A DNA stretch of 64,000 bases from Proales similis (Eukaryota; Rotifera; Eurotatoria; Ploima; Proalidae). The DNA lies in NCBI GenBank assembly GCA_019059635.1, contig JAGVRJ010000007.1, positions 1,922,001 to 1,986,000 of the forward strand, given 5' to 3'. Under the pieces are notes generated by a model. The model was not told the DNA's origin and did no database searches. It saw nothing but the letters and a program-made list of their open reading frames with translations. Numbering within the stretch: the first letter of the stretch is position 1; each line of letters begins with the position of its first letter. This document shows, one piece after another, positions 12,235 through 24,000 of this stretch. Position numbers and translations under genes: made by a program.

Positions 12235-15200
12235 AAGCGAATTCTTAGCGCAGCGCATGTTTGTTTTTAATTCGGACTCCTCGCGTCCTCTTTATGCCGA
12301 TGCCGTCCAGCAGTCCGCTTGTCTGCTAGTTCGCTCGACTGGCTGACCGACCTCTTGTTGGCTTCACATCAATGTTAGAACTGACGAAGGGAGAAGAAGA
12401 AGAGTGGCGAGAAACGTATAATTAGCAGATATCATGGACGCATGTTTGCTTTCCTTCCAAATAGATAATTACAGGAAAGCAAGTTCAAATAGGCTTATTT
12501 ATCGTGTCTGCATGCACAGTGACTTTGAATTTGAAAGTCATCTCGGTCGAAGCCGCCTATTAGAATGGCATTTAGTGAGCTTGACGGCCACCGACGGGCA
12601 TATTCAATTCACGCTCATACGCATTTGATGCACGCCCACCAAGTGATCGGTCAATTGAGATCATCACACGCCGCTTTTGGCCAGCAGCTATTACCGCCAC
12701 CACGCCAGCACCATTGCCACGCACGAGAATCGCCGAAACTGCCCAAGTGTCTGCCCAAGTGCTCCTCCGGCCGCAATCGTTTCTTCTTGGCGGCTTGAAA
12801 GAGAGATCTGTACGATGCGTTCTTTTGAACGCGCGAGATAAACCGGTGCCACCGCCGGCTTAATTATCTGCGCTCGTCTGCTTCTCTAATAAGCTGCGCC
12901 TCTTCCAGCAGTAAGGAAACACACAGAGGCAGAGAGAAGAAGCGAGCGATGCAACGGCTCTGACGCTTTGATCCCGCACACACAGTTGCCTGTAAATAAG
13001 GAAAGGCTCGCAAAATGAGCAAACGAATTAGATGATAATAAACAAGAGTATAGCAAAGAGCTTGATATCTGAAGTATAGAAATGCAAAGTTGCTCTGACT
13101 CCGATCACTTTTTAATTGCGGCCGATGCGTGCTCACCAGCAATTCAATACTCAATTGGTGAAATAACTGTTCGGCATCATGACCAATCGACGAGCATTTG
13201 CAAGCAGCCGCCGCTGTCGATGGTTTTTTCTATTTTAATTAGAATTTCAGCCGTTTCTAGGCCAAGATTGCGGCTTGTGGTAATTCGCAGAAAATTGCTC
13301 ATCCCATTTCAGGAGGCGGTGATCATTCGCTGCCTTCGCCCGTTCTCTCTCTCTCTCCTTTTCTCGCTTTTTAACTCTGATTCGATGAGTAAATTAGAAC
13401 GCTCAATAGCTCGAGCTGAACAAGAGCAGTCTCAACAGCGTAGAATCAAACAACAGTCTTGGTGGTTGTGATGGTGGCTGCGGCGGCAGATGATTCGCTG
13501 AATCTAATTAGAAAGCTCCTATAAATTATCATTTTATTCATGCCTCATCGATATGAAAGAGTTTAGGTGATATCATCCGTATGCTGACTAAAGCCAATAA
13601 GCTGAGCTACCTTTGGCTCAAAGCGATCGCTTTAGAGAATGAATTTAATTAAGCAAATGCAGCCGCTCACGGCTCAGAAACTGTAAAATTTTTTAATTAA
13701 TTAAAAGTAATAATGACTGTGATGATTCTTATTTGCAAAGTTAATTAGACCGATGTTTAGCCGTACCGCCTGCAAAATATCTAAACACTACTGATCCGAG
13801 TGATACGCTCAAATACACGGTCCAAGTCGGCGTTGAGCTTCTGCTGCTGCTGCTGCTAAAAACAGAGTAGGCAGAAGCGAATGTCTCTTTTTTTTCTGCG
13901 CGTCTGCCTCAAACACGCTGCCCCACTTCCTAGTCAATTGCCGCTTCTTTACATCTTTGCTCAATTCAATTTGTTTGCTCGCTCGTGTCTGGCTCTTTTT
14001 CGGATCTGGCTTTGCGAGCCTGGACGATTAGTAAACACGGCTGCTTCCAATTACTGTGTTTATTTCAACAAGGAGGTAGAGGCTGTTCGCGTTTGTTTTC
14101 GCCACCTTGTTTAACCAGTCCCGGCCAGCTCGTCTGGATTCGTACTTGCTGGCCCCGTACGAGCCGCAGACTCGCCGCTCGCAGGCATTCATCGCGAGGG
14201 TTAGATGTAGGCGCAAAGCTTTTAGCCGTTTGCGTCCGCCCTGGGACATTAAGATAAGGGAAGTGTTCCCATGATTCTGTCTATGATTAGAAGCCTTCCA
14301 CTCTATCCCGAGTCGCTTTTCGTCTCCATTCTCTCTACCTGTCTCATTCCTTTGTCCTGGCCATAGCCCGGCAACTGGCCCATATATTAACCAGACTCTA
14401 TTAGCTCTGCTACTGCCTTTATCACTCGGTCTCATCTACTTTCCTACTCTCTTGGTTGCTTTGTAAGAAATGCATTCAAAGGCGCAACTCTTAATTAAAG
14501 GACTTGGCAACACCGAGTCGGTAAAATATAGATAATGAAAAGATGAGAGGGAGGAAGAGATGCTCACAATCTGGACAGTCTCAATAATTATCACTTGGCC
14601 GCCGAGCTCTTCTTAATGATTTCACATGTTAGCCCAAGCATCGACCTGAATACATTTGAAAAGCCCTTTCTGCACTCTTTCCCCCCTTTTTTTTCTATTA
14701 ATAAAAGGCAAAAACGCCGCCTCTAATGCGAAACCGTGAACGAGCGCCGAAAAGGCCTTCTCAACTTCATGGTAAGATGAAAGCTCAATTCGTTGGTCGA
14801 TCAAGATGCTAATCTCTGATACGAGCGCACCTTGACTAATTTTCTCCTACGAGCGAAAAATTTCACACCTCTGTCCTCCACACACGGCCTTTTCTCATCA
14901 CCAGCCATCGTTTTCTTGCTCTCTGCTTCATCGTACAGGACATGATGAAGCGGCCGTTCGAATTCCAAGATCCAACTCACCGGTCGCTAGGCCATGTAAT
15001 TAAAACTCAATTGACTAATTGCTCGCACTGCCTCTCAAGGTAGCGCCGATCTTGTCGAATTCCATCGCCCTCGCCTGCTGTGTGTGGGTTCAAACGTTGC
15101 TCATCAGCAGATCAAGCCCTATCGATTTCATTCCGTTGCCGGGTCTTGCTGGGCGAACGAGACAGTGAGCAGAATAGATTGCCACAGATAAGGGCGTTTG

Positions 15201-16422
15201 AATCTCAAGGCCACCAATGAACAGACTTGGGGCTCCGGGGAAATTCGATTCTTTCTGATTTATGGCCTCTACCTGGACTATTTCAGCTTCGCAACAGTTC
15301 TAATCGATCGACCAGATTTATGCTTTATTTGATCTTCAACAGCTAGCCATCGGTTGGTTGGAGCCGAAAGAATTCTCGAATCGAGTTTTGCTAGACTCCG
15401 AAGTAAATTTATTCAAACCGATTACGTAAGCTTTTTCTCACTCCAGTTCAATCTGATTGAATAAAAAGCGGAAGGTGAATAAGACACTTGGGAAAATATA
15501 AGCAGCGAGAATCGGTGACTATTGAGGCTCGATTAAATAAATAGAACCTCAATAGCTCACTCTCAACACCGATGTGTGTGTGTGGGGTATTTGCACGGCT
15601 CAGAGGAAAAGACTGAGAGAAACACTCAGATTGCAGGGCGCACGTCATTCATTTTGGTTGAGAAAAGTTGAAAAACAAGAAGCTCGTCCAGGCTCGACTG
15701 TTGATTTATTTTCAAGAGACCTTAATAAGAAAGAAAACTTGGGCCTGAGAATTCTCAGAGCCGCTCGCCTTCAGCTTGCTGAATACTCGCTTCCAAAGTA
15801 GGCAAGTAATTGAAATTTCTTTTCTACTCCTATCCGCCACCTGTCGTGCTCACTTTTACTCTTTTGCTTGCTCAATGTTGATGTCTCGCACCGACACACA
15901 CGCTTCATTTCTTTATAAACAATTCTGCGACAACGTGGTAAATTTCGCCTCAAGTCGAGGATATGCTGCTTGGCAATTCACATTTCTAATGTTCCTTCAT
16001 CTGAATGATTTCTTTCCTCGATTCTTAATCTTGCCAAACGCTAATCTAGTCGAAGAGTGCTTAATTTTGCATGAAAAAGCAAAGTGCCACTCGAGCGGCG
16101 GCGCTCACGAATGCGGCTGAAAGAATAAAAAAAAAAGTGAGCAAAATGAAAAAAGCTAATATAAAGCTAGAAAGAAAGGCTCTCGAGTCAAGTCAACAAA
16201 CTTCTCGTCAAAAGCAGTTTTTCGCCAGTTTATTCGCAAATATTGATGAGACCAAATTGAAACGGCTTCAACATTTAAGTTTGTAGTTTAAATCGGCAGC
16301 TAGTGCCAGTCTGAATCAGCACCAGTGCTGGCAAACAACAATAAACACCATGGAAATTTGCAATCAAAACTTATGTTGGGCCTTCAGCCGAGCCAAGACG
16401 CGCATGCGCGAGCTCAAGCACC

Positions 16423-16445
16423 CACACACACACACACACACACAC
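16423..16445. repeat. (CA)n microsatellite
   Basis: A pure CA dinucleotide run about 430 bp upstream of the MOK start codon. Confidence 0.9.
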
Positions 16446-16675
16446 TCGATTGCCGAGCGAGTAAGCTTGGCCAAACTCTGCAATGCTCTTTCAGTGTGTA
16501 TTCAAGAATCGCGGTGTTGGCAGCGATCGAGAAACCTATGCAGAGCAGCGAGTCAGCTGCATCCTGATTTCGTTAGAGCCTCGACTAGAACTCCGCAGTC
16601 CAATTTTCATGTAAATTTTTCTTTCAGTCGCCTAGCATGCGACCAACGCTTTCAAATAAGTTGGCGCTAATGGAA

Positions 16676-16683
16676 TATATAAA
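16676..16683 (+). promoter_or_regulatory. TATA-like box for MOK
   Basis: TATATAAA lies 170 bp before the MOK start codon on the same strand, at the edge of the gene desert. Initiation about 30 bp downstream would give a 5' UTR of roughly 140 nt. Motif evidence only. Confidence 0.35.
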
Positions 16684-16852
16684 ACAGAAATTCAAAAAAC
16701 CGACATCTTATTCTGAAGCCCTGGTCTGCTCACCTTGGGCAAACTTTGCTCATTTGTTCTTTTCGCATTGGCGCGTCATTGCCTTTTAGACAAATTCGTT
16801 GGCCAAGATTCGTTTGGATGGATCCGGTCTTGAGACCGCAGCTGGCTTGAAC

Positions 16853-18806
16853 ATGGACAGTAAGAGAGGCTACTAAAACGAACCAATTGCTAACCACCAT
16901 TAGACGTTTATAATCAACTAAGAATATCGGCTGCTGAGCAAGAAAGGCGAAGGGACTTTTTCTGACGTGATCAAGTGCCAGAACGTCAAAGATGGCACTT
17001 ACTGGGCATGTAAGCGAATGAAACATCGTTACAACAGGTACGAGCCCGTCACTCAGCGAGCTTGTTTTTCTAATAAATCGATTTTCCGTGCAGTGTAGAG
17101 GAAGTCAAACGAGTGAGAGAGGTTCAGGCGCTCAGACAGCTCGTCAATTGCCCTCATATCCTCAGGCTGCAAGAAGTTCTATTGTAAACGAAAGCAATTT
17201 TCTTTGTTTAACGAAAAAAGCCGGCGCTTGAGTAACGATCGTTTTCAAAAGTGAAAAGAAAACGGGAACATTGAGCCTTATATTCGAGCTGATGGACATG
17301 AACCTCTACGAGATGATCAAAGGTTTGCCACATTCTCAAACTACTCGAATCCACTCTTTCAACTCTCTCAATCGAACAGGCCAACGCTCATATTTGTCCA
17401 ACGAAAAAATTAGCAACTACATCCTACAGCTGATGAAGGCAATCGAATACATGCATCGGTAAATTAAGCTTGAGAAATAGATGATTAAAAGTAAAAATCA
17501 ACTCGATTGGCATTACAGACACGGATTTTTTCATCGCGACATAAAACCCGAAAACATCCTTGTCAAGGTAACTAGGCCACTACAGACCTTCGACTAGAAC
17601 CAATGAGCCAAAGAATCGAAAGGACAACCTGCTGAAACTGGCCGACCTTGGCTCAGTCAGACGCATCAATACTAGTCATCCGTATACCGAGTATATTTCG
17701 ACTAGATGGTACAGAGCGCCGGAGTGCTTGCTCACTGACGGTTACTACAGTTATCCGATGGACGTTTGGAGCGCTGGATGTGTAATGTTTGAAATAACGA
17801 CGTAAGCCTGTCGCTCGACTGCCAGAAGGCAAAGGCCTCAAAATAATTTGCGCTCAATCTAGCTATCGTCCTCTATTCCCGGGCAGCAACGAGATCGACC
17901 AAGTGGATAAGATCCACGACGTCTTGGGCACGCCCAATCCCATGGTGCTGGAAAAGTTTCGCCAGTAAGACTAGAAGCTTGTTAGCTACGAGGTCAACTA
18001 GAAGTCGCTCGACTAAATGCGTTCCTACAAACAGGCATAGTAGAAATGTTCGATTCACATTCAAGCCAAAGAAAGGAGTTGGCATTGCACGATTTATGCC
18101 AAATGCGCCGACTGAAGCCATCGAGCTGATTAACCTGTTGTGTACATATGATCCAGAAGAGAGAATCACAGCTCACAATGCTCTCAAACATCGTTACTTT
18201 AGTCTTTTAAGGTTTTCGGCATTGCACTCTCGATCGAGATATTGTTCTGAGCAAGCATTGAGTTTAGGGATTTTGCGAGTAGGCAAAGCGGAGGAGTTAC
18301 ACCGTTCGAGGCGGACAACTCGCGTCTGCATCACAGATCAATCGAAGTAGCGAGCTTGGACTTAGCCCCCCAAGTGATTCATTTTGCCAATGAGGCCACT
18401 ACTGTTAAATCCAAACGTCAAGTGAGCTGTTCATTCAAACGCGGCCAATTTAAACGCTCAGACAAAGTGTTTTGTTAAGGGCGCCGCTTATGCAGGCTCA
18501 AAGAAAACGTTGGTGAAAAAAAGCAATCACTCGAACTCGATCTCAGCGATAAACTTCCCCGATCGAGACACGGTGTTGATTAAAAGCAAAGCGAGCAAGA
18601 CCCAGCCGATTGTGCTGCCCAAGTTGAGCTCGTCGACCAGCTCGTTGATTGTCAGCCAAAACTACAAACCGATGAGGAAAGAGTCGGTCCGTACTAATTA
18701 CCTGCCGGCTTTATACGTAACCTCGCCAAACGAAACGTTTTATGACAATGGCATCATCACAGACGCGGATCTCCAGCTCAACAACATCTTCGCTAAATAC
18801 GGCTAG
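16853..18806 (+). CDS. MOK: MOK (RAGE-1) MAPK-like serine/threonine kinase
   Basis: Exons: 16853-16859, 16923-17037, 17094-17183, 17252-17322, 17380-17458, 17519-17567, 17623-17801, 17863-17964, 18035-18211, about 18280-18421 and about 18504-18806, giving roughly 437 codons. Human MOK is about 419 residues. The first coding exon supplies only ATG GAC A. Motifs in order are the glycine loop [10 protein letters not shown], the ATP lysine in WACKRM, the catalytic loop [11 protein letters not shown] in place of the usual DFG, the TEY activation-loop motif in [16 protein letters not shown], and SAGCVMFE. The stretch [14 protein letters not shown] matches MOK rather than MAK/ICK. RCK-family kinases act on cilia and growth signalling. 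The C-terminal region is low in similarity. Boundaries of the last two introns are the least certain; the intron before exon 10 could instead end at 18267. Confidence 0.92.
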
Positions 18807-19145
18807 CCGCTCGAACGAATCAACACTTCTTGCTCCTTCTTCTTTATCAAAAGCCGGTCTGCTCAATATTCGTTGCTATGGTGATTGAATAGGCCGTCTG
18901 TGATGCCGCCGCCGTCTGCCAGTTCACTTGCGTAAAAGCAAAAGGTCACTCAAATTCCCCCCCGAGGTTGTTGAATATAAGAAACCGGCGAATTGGCATA
19001 AAATCCATTTTATATTTCTCTACAACGGGGACTTATTTGCTTAAGATTTCCACGGGTTTGAATAAATTTACAAACAGGTCCTTTTGCTTTTTGAAAATTC
19101 ATAGACGGAGATAAAATTGAATTTTAAATTGACTGAGAGCAAAGC
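18807..19145. other. Convergent 3' ends of MOK and RFK
   Basis: This 339-bp spacer separates the MOK stop (+) from the RFK stop (minus). It holds both 3' UTRs. An AATAAA in plus orientation at about 19056-19061 could serve MOK; I see no canonical signal for RFK. Confidence 0.5.
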
Positions 19146-19714
19146 TCAGGCAGCACTAAAATGCTCGTGAACTTTGTAGATTTGATTCGAGGGAATTTCT
19201 AAGAGACGATCCGAATCGGATATGTCCTTGTGAATGGCTGCGATCAACTCATCTGAGGCAAATTTTTCAGATCAAGTTCACGACAAACTGTCGGCATTTC
19301 TTACCCAAACTGCTAAAACTGGTCATGTGACGAAGAAAGCCGACGATGACTGTTTTGAGATTAGCTCCGTAAAAGTCTTCGGCAAACTGATGCATCACAT
19401 ACGTCTCCTTTATTTGATCATCACCTTAGTTAGACATGAGCGTGTTCGGATGCCAAGTCCGGCTGGCTCACCATGGTTCGCTTTTCATTGTTGTAATACG
19501 GATTATTGCCTATGCTCATGACCATTTTATAAACGGGGCCGTTGTCAACTTGAGCGTAGCCGTAGTAAACACCGTTGTGATAGACGTCTGGCAGTTGGTC
19601 GGCTATTTCTTGCGGATAGTTGGCGGTCGGAACTCCAAGCTCCTTGCTGCCTCGGTTGAAGCCTTTAACAACTGTGCCCGAAGCGAAATAAGGAAACTCC
19701 ATTTCTGCGCTCAT
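19146..19714 (-). CDS. RFK: Riboflavin kinase
   Basis: Three exons, 19472-19714, 19305-19407 and 19146-19252, with introns of 64 and 52 bp; 150 residues, the usual size for an animal flavokinase. It transfers phosphate from ATP to riboflavin to make FMN, the first step to FAD. Visible family motifs are FASGTVVKGFNRGSKELG, then the GVPTANYP loop that binds ATP and metal, NGVYYGYAQV, KMVMSIGNNPYYNN and HQFAEDFYGANL with the glutamate/aspartate region near the active site. The last exon gives the C-terminal helix SLDELIAAIHKDI. The start could also be the second Met (MEFPYF). It sits 150 bp from bL9m on the same strand but has its own TATA box. Confidence 0.95.
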
Positions 19715-19756
19715 TCTATTTCCGAACGAGCCAATTAGATCGGTTTCTTTCGGCCA

Positions 19757-19762
19757 TTTATA
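19757..19762 (-). promoter_or_regulatory. TATA box of RFK
   Basis: TATAAA on the minus strand lies 43 bp before the RFK start codon, inside the 150-bp gap to bL9m. It implies an independent promoter and a very short 5' UTR. Confidence 0.5.
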
Positions 19763-19764
19763 CC

Positions 19765-19786
19765 AAGAGGAGCTTTAAATCCTCTT
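19765..19786. repeat. Inverted repeat beside the RFK TATA box
   Basis: Perfect 7-bp arms AAGAGGA and TCCTCTT are separated by an 8-bp AT-rich spacer. On the minus strand it sits just upstream of the TATA box, where a dimeric factor could bind. It may be chance. Confidence 0.5.
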
Positions 19787-19840
19787 GCAATCAGTGGCAA
19801 GCAAGCAAACAACGAGACGCTTAATTTGGCTGAGTGAGCG

Positions 19841-19846
19841 TTTATT
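19841..19846 (-). terminator. Poly(A) signal of bL9m
   Basis: AATAAA on the minus strand, 20 nt past the bL9m stop codon, gives an unusually short 3' UTR. Confidence 0.6.
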
Positions 19847-19865
19847 TTCTCCATAGTCAACAGTT

Positions 19866-20710
19866 CTATACAGTCTTTTGAAAGGAGGCGAATTGTTCCC
19901 AGAGTTTATTTTTATCCAGCGGCACGATCTGGCACGTGACTAATGCGTTGACATAATCGTTCACCTAAAACAATGTGAGCGATCGCTTGGCGTCAGAACA
20001 AAAGATCCTTGTGCTTACCTTGACATTCACTGTGAATGGCTCCTGATAGCTGCTGGGATCAGATCGTGCCAGCTGCAGGCCGACTGGAAGGCTGATACAT
20101 TCGTTGGTGCACATTATGTTCTAGACGAGAAGAGGGCAATTCTTAAATTGCTCGATCGATAATTGAAAATTAGAAAATGTCTACAAACGTTGTATCTCAT
20201 TGCGACTCTTATGTTGTCTACAGTTAACTTCCAGTCGACGTCCATGTTCATCGGAATGAGCAGGACGTTGTTCTCCAGAAATTCTTTCGTCTTCTGAGCG
20301 TATGGTGAAACTTTGGCTTTGCCCGACAGTTGAGCTCTGTCCTCTTCAAACATTTTCAAGTACTCTTCTGTTACATAGACGGCTTGGCGTGCCGGCAGCA
20401 GTTGATAATAGGCCAGATGACGATCAACATTGACTATCTCGCCCTTGTGGCCAACGCCCTCCACATACTCTGTGAGCATCAGTTCAACTTGGCCCCATTT
20501 TTTCCTATCCTCGACATCCACCAGCTTGTAGTGAAAGTGAATCGGCCTCAGAGGCCTTTTGCGCTGATCGACGCCTTTCTTGACCGCCGGCGGCTTGTTG
20601 TAGCGCTCGACAACTACCGTGTAAGGCCTGCATTCGAATATGCCGGGCGATATGACTCGGAGCAAGTTGAAACTCGAGCGAGGGAGCATTCTATCCAATC
20701 GAGATCTCAT
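19866..20710 (-). CDS. MRPL9: Mitochondrial large-subunit ribosomal protein bL9m
   Basis: Three exons, 20189-20710, 20019-20120 and 19866-19964; 240 residues. The bacterial L9 core is clear at about residues 75-130: VELMLTEYVEGVGHKGEIVNVDRHLAYYQLLP then RQAVYV and LKMFEEDRAQ. In bacteria this is the domain that binds 23S rRNA. The preceding 70 residues are basic (Arg-rich start) and suit a mitochondrial targeting sequence. The C-terminal half is poorly conserved, as usual for animal bL9m. Intron 1 has a GTTTGT donor. The HEATR5 stop lies 295 bp upstream on the same strand and RFK 150 bp downstream, so the three genes form a tight same-strand series. Confidence 0.92.
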
Positions 20711-20725
20711 TTCAATTTGATGATT

Positions 20726-20731
20726 TTTATT
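20726..20731 (-). terminator. Possible poly(A) signal of HEATR5
   Basis: This is the only AATAAA I find on the minus strand between the HEATR5 stop and bL9m. It lies only 16 nt before the bL9m start codon, so cleavage downstream of it would fall at or inside bL9m. Confidence 0.35.
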
Positions 20732-21005
20732 TCTTAACCAACAAAATGGTCGCTACACCATTGACCGTGGTGAATAACGAATTTCTCGCTCTTTTGTCAA
20801 ATCAAAAAGTTAGGAAAGAACTTTTTTTTGTTTTTGTTTGAAATTAACTCACATTGAAGAGAATCAAAACAAGAAGTAGACGAGACATTCAGCTCGTAGT
20901 CATAAACAAAATCAACCACAACAACAACAACCACGACGCCAATAAATAAAAAGACGCGACCGTGAAGCGATCGATAAAATGCGTGTCATTTGAATTTCAC
21001 AATGC

Positions 21006-24000
21006 TTATTTGCTTAAATTGAAGTTTTTTAGTTGAATTTTAGGCGCCTTAGAACTGTGCGTCGATTGAGACAGCTGTGCAGACGAGCTAGACGAAGATG
21101 AGGAGGCGCTCGTTTTGAACGCATTGCTCAGTTTGACCTTGAGGCCTGGATTGGCGTCTAAAATCTGCTTGAACTCTTGTTTGTAGTTCAACGCGGCTTG
21201 GGTCAATTTTTTAATTATAAACTCCTGGAGCTGATTGTTGCACTCTGAGTCGAGATAAGCGCTCAGTATTTGAACGTAGATCGATAGAGTGTCGAATGCC
21301 TTCGAGTCTTGACTCAGGATTTCGATCATGCTCTCCAGCAGCTCAATGAGCGCTCGTCTTAGTTCTAGCCGCTTTGCCTCGTCTTCTATGACCTGCTCTG
21401 GAGCAGTTTTCAGCAAATAGCTCAAATGCTCGCGGAGCAAAATCACTCTGAGCTCTTTGCTCGTCTGCTTGTTGCACATTATCTCGTTCAGGCATTGGAT
21501 CAGACAGAGCAGTTCGTCAATGTCCTCCGAGCAGCGCATCGAGCACATGAGCAGCTTGCACTTTTCGTAGACGTTCAGCGGCTCGAACACTTTGATTGAG
21601 CAGAATTGGAAGAAGAGCGAGAGCAGTTTCATGCACACACAGTTGGACTTGTCTTCTGTGTCGATTAGAAAGCTCATCAAGGCGGCCTGCTGCGCTCTAA
21701 TAAGCTCCTCGTTCGGCTCGGCGTTGTTGGCGAAAAAGTAGCAGCTCAACTTGTTCATTTGACTCGAGGTCGAGCAAATCAGCTTGAACGAGTCGAAGAG
21801 CTTTCGACTCAGTCGCTCGGCCAGTTCACTTTTCCAGCCTTGACACAGCTCCGGCATTGCAAACAAAAGTCGAAAGTGAAAGTGATACACGATCGAGACA
21901 AGCGTTATTCGTCCTAATTATCAACAATCAACAGCAATCGGTCTATTCAGGATTTTCGGGTTTTCTTACTTTTCGCTTCGAGTCGATGGTGAAAAGGAAG
22001 CAGATTGAGAACGTCGGCGATCTGCGCCAAAAGACGAACGTCACTCTCGCACAGCTGCTGACATGGCTGCATGTGTAGATACAGAAACGAAGAGCTGTTG
22101 AGCGTCCCCAGACTCGAGCAGTCGTTTTTGAGCAAATCTGGCACATATTTGACCAGGTCACGAGTGCAAATTTCAAGAATGACAAACACCAGCGAGATGG
22201 CCTCGTTGTCGGGACTCTCTTCAATGCAGCGCGACTTGGTTTCCTCCTCAAGCTCTTTGCTTGTGTCCTCGCTCTCTTCGTTTTCGGCATCGTCGGACGT
22301 CTGCTTGAGGTCATCGCTTGACTCGTTCTCTTTTGCCAAGCGATTCTCTTGCTTGCTCTTGATCTGCTGAAGACTGAGCTGATTGACAATCTGCATGGCG
22401 GTCGTGTTCACGTTTATCGAATCGCGGGCTAGTTTCACTCGGTAGATGATTGACAAAATCTCGATGGCCAATCGTGGCCCGTACTCGGCAAGAATTCGCT
22501 TCGACGACTCAATGCTGATCAGAAAGTGAACAGACTTGAGAATGTTCTCGACCGTTTCATCGTCCAGATCAGCCAAGCCCGTTTGATTGGCGAGAGTTTC
22601 AAGACTTAGACCGAGCAGCATGAAGAACACCTTTTCTCTGTGCGCTTCGTCTGCGCTCTGTTCGTCGTCAGTTGCCGGCTCGATCGAGCTCAGGTCGAAA
22701 TTGATCTCCTTGAGCCAAATGCTGTAAGCGAGCAGAACTTGAGTGAAATGCTGTTTGTAGATGGGCTTTGAATTCTCCACTAAATCCGCGTGATAAAATG
22801 AGCCGCCTTCGATCGGCAGCTGACTGGAGTACTCGTTTGGCAAGCAGAGAAAAGCGTAGTCTTTGAGCGCCATGAACCAATGTTGACTCAAAATTTTCAA
22901 CTCTGGCTTCACCAGGACGAGTAGGCCGTCGTTTTTCACCGACACTTTGTTCACATTCTGCGCCACAATGTAAACTTCGGCCCAAGCGCGCAGCACGGCC
23001 AGCTTCTCGATGGTGAGAGACAGCTCACTGTAGACCAGATTGTCGCGGTTCGTTTTCGAGTTGAGCTTTTCGAGCGAAGAGACGAGCAGCTGATGGACTC
23101 GCTTGAGATCCTTTATATCCCGCGCGACTCCACTTCCGATCCAAGTGGAGCAGACCTCGCACGCTTTGGCTGTCACATAAGCGCTCGTCTCGATGCTGAA
23201 TTGTGGACGCAGAGCGGCGCTCACTTGAGCCTGGTACTGCTCCAGAATCAGGTGGCCTTTGAACTCAGGATTTGGTTCTTCAACGCCGCCGAAGCTGATT
23301 ATCAAATCGTGCAGAAGCGCCAGTCCGCCAAGTCTCAGAGGATCGAACGGACTCACTACGGCCATGCAAGAGATTTGCATCAAATCGGACAAGAACATGA
23401 TCAAATAGAAGCTGTCGCTTTCTCTTCTTCGCTTGACTGCGAGCAAATCAAAGTGGCTAGATTGCTCCGGGCAACTCGCACACATTTCAATTATTCGACG
23501 AATCAGCTCTATGGCGAATACTCTATTCGGCCATTTGGGCGATATGCTCTTGCTCAGACTGGCCGGATCACTTTTGGTGTCCGAGTTTGACTTGGCACCG
23601 CGGCCAGTCTGCAGTGTTTGCGAGTCGTCTTCTTCGTCCTCTTTCTCCTCGTCGCCGTCGTCGTCCTTTTTCACTGTTTCCTGGACCGGCTTTGCTTCGG
23701 CTCGCTCCACACTCACAGTAACGTCTTTGCACAACTGAATCCAGTGCCTGAGAGTTTTCTCGTTCAGCGAGCTCGACAGAAGACTGTTTATGATGTCGTG
23801 AAGATCTTTGATCATCGCCAGGTTGGTTTCGATGTCGAGCATTTTAAACAGGAGACTCTCTAGGCCTCTGTCGGCGAGCAAGCTGAGAAGTGGAGACACT
23901 TGGTCTGATTGGCTCTTGGCGAATTGAATCGATATTTTGCGAACAAGCTCCGAGTCGCGTTGACACAGCTGGCGCAGACAAGAGATGGCCGCGCGGCGCA

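Larger units (their letters stand above)
7781..16675. other. Gene desert of about 9 kb upstream of Meis
   Basis: No convincing coding region on either strand. Open frames up to about 135 codons occur, but they lack recognisable domains or splice logic. The DNA carries many TAAT and TGATTGAT-like words and GA/CT tracts (10158-10175, 11650-11668, 12077-12094). Its position between Meis and the next gene suggests cis-regulatory DNA for Meis; this is inferred from layout only. Confidence 0.5.

Noticed and set aside
13082..13471. 129-codon plus-strand frame
   Set aside because: Mixed low-complexity translation (Leu/Ser from CT tracts, Gln/Arg at the end) with no recognisable fold.
14028..14435. 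135-codon minus-strand frame in the gene desert
   Set aside because: No domain, no splice context and a composition like translated non-coding DNA. An overlapping plus-strand frame is just as open.
15085..15110. Possible tRNA B-box (GGGTTCAAACG)
   Set aside because: The flanking bases do not form a T-stem, and no A-box or cloverleaf fits upstream.
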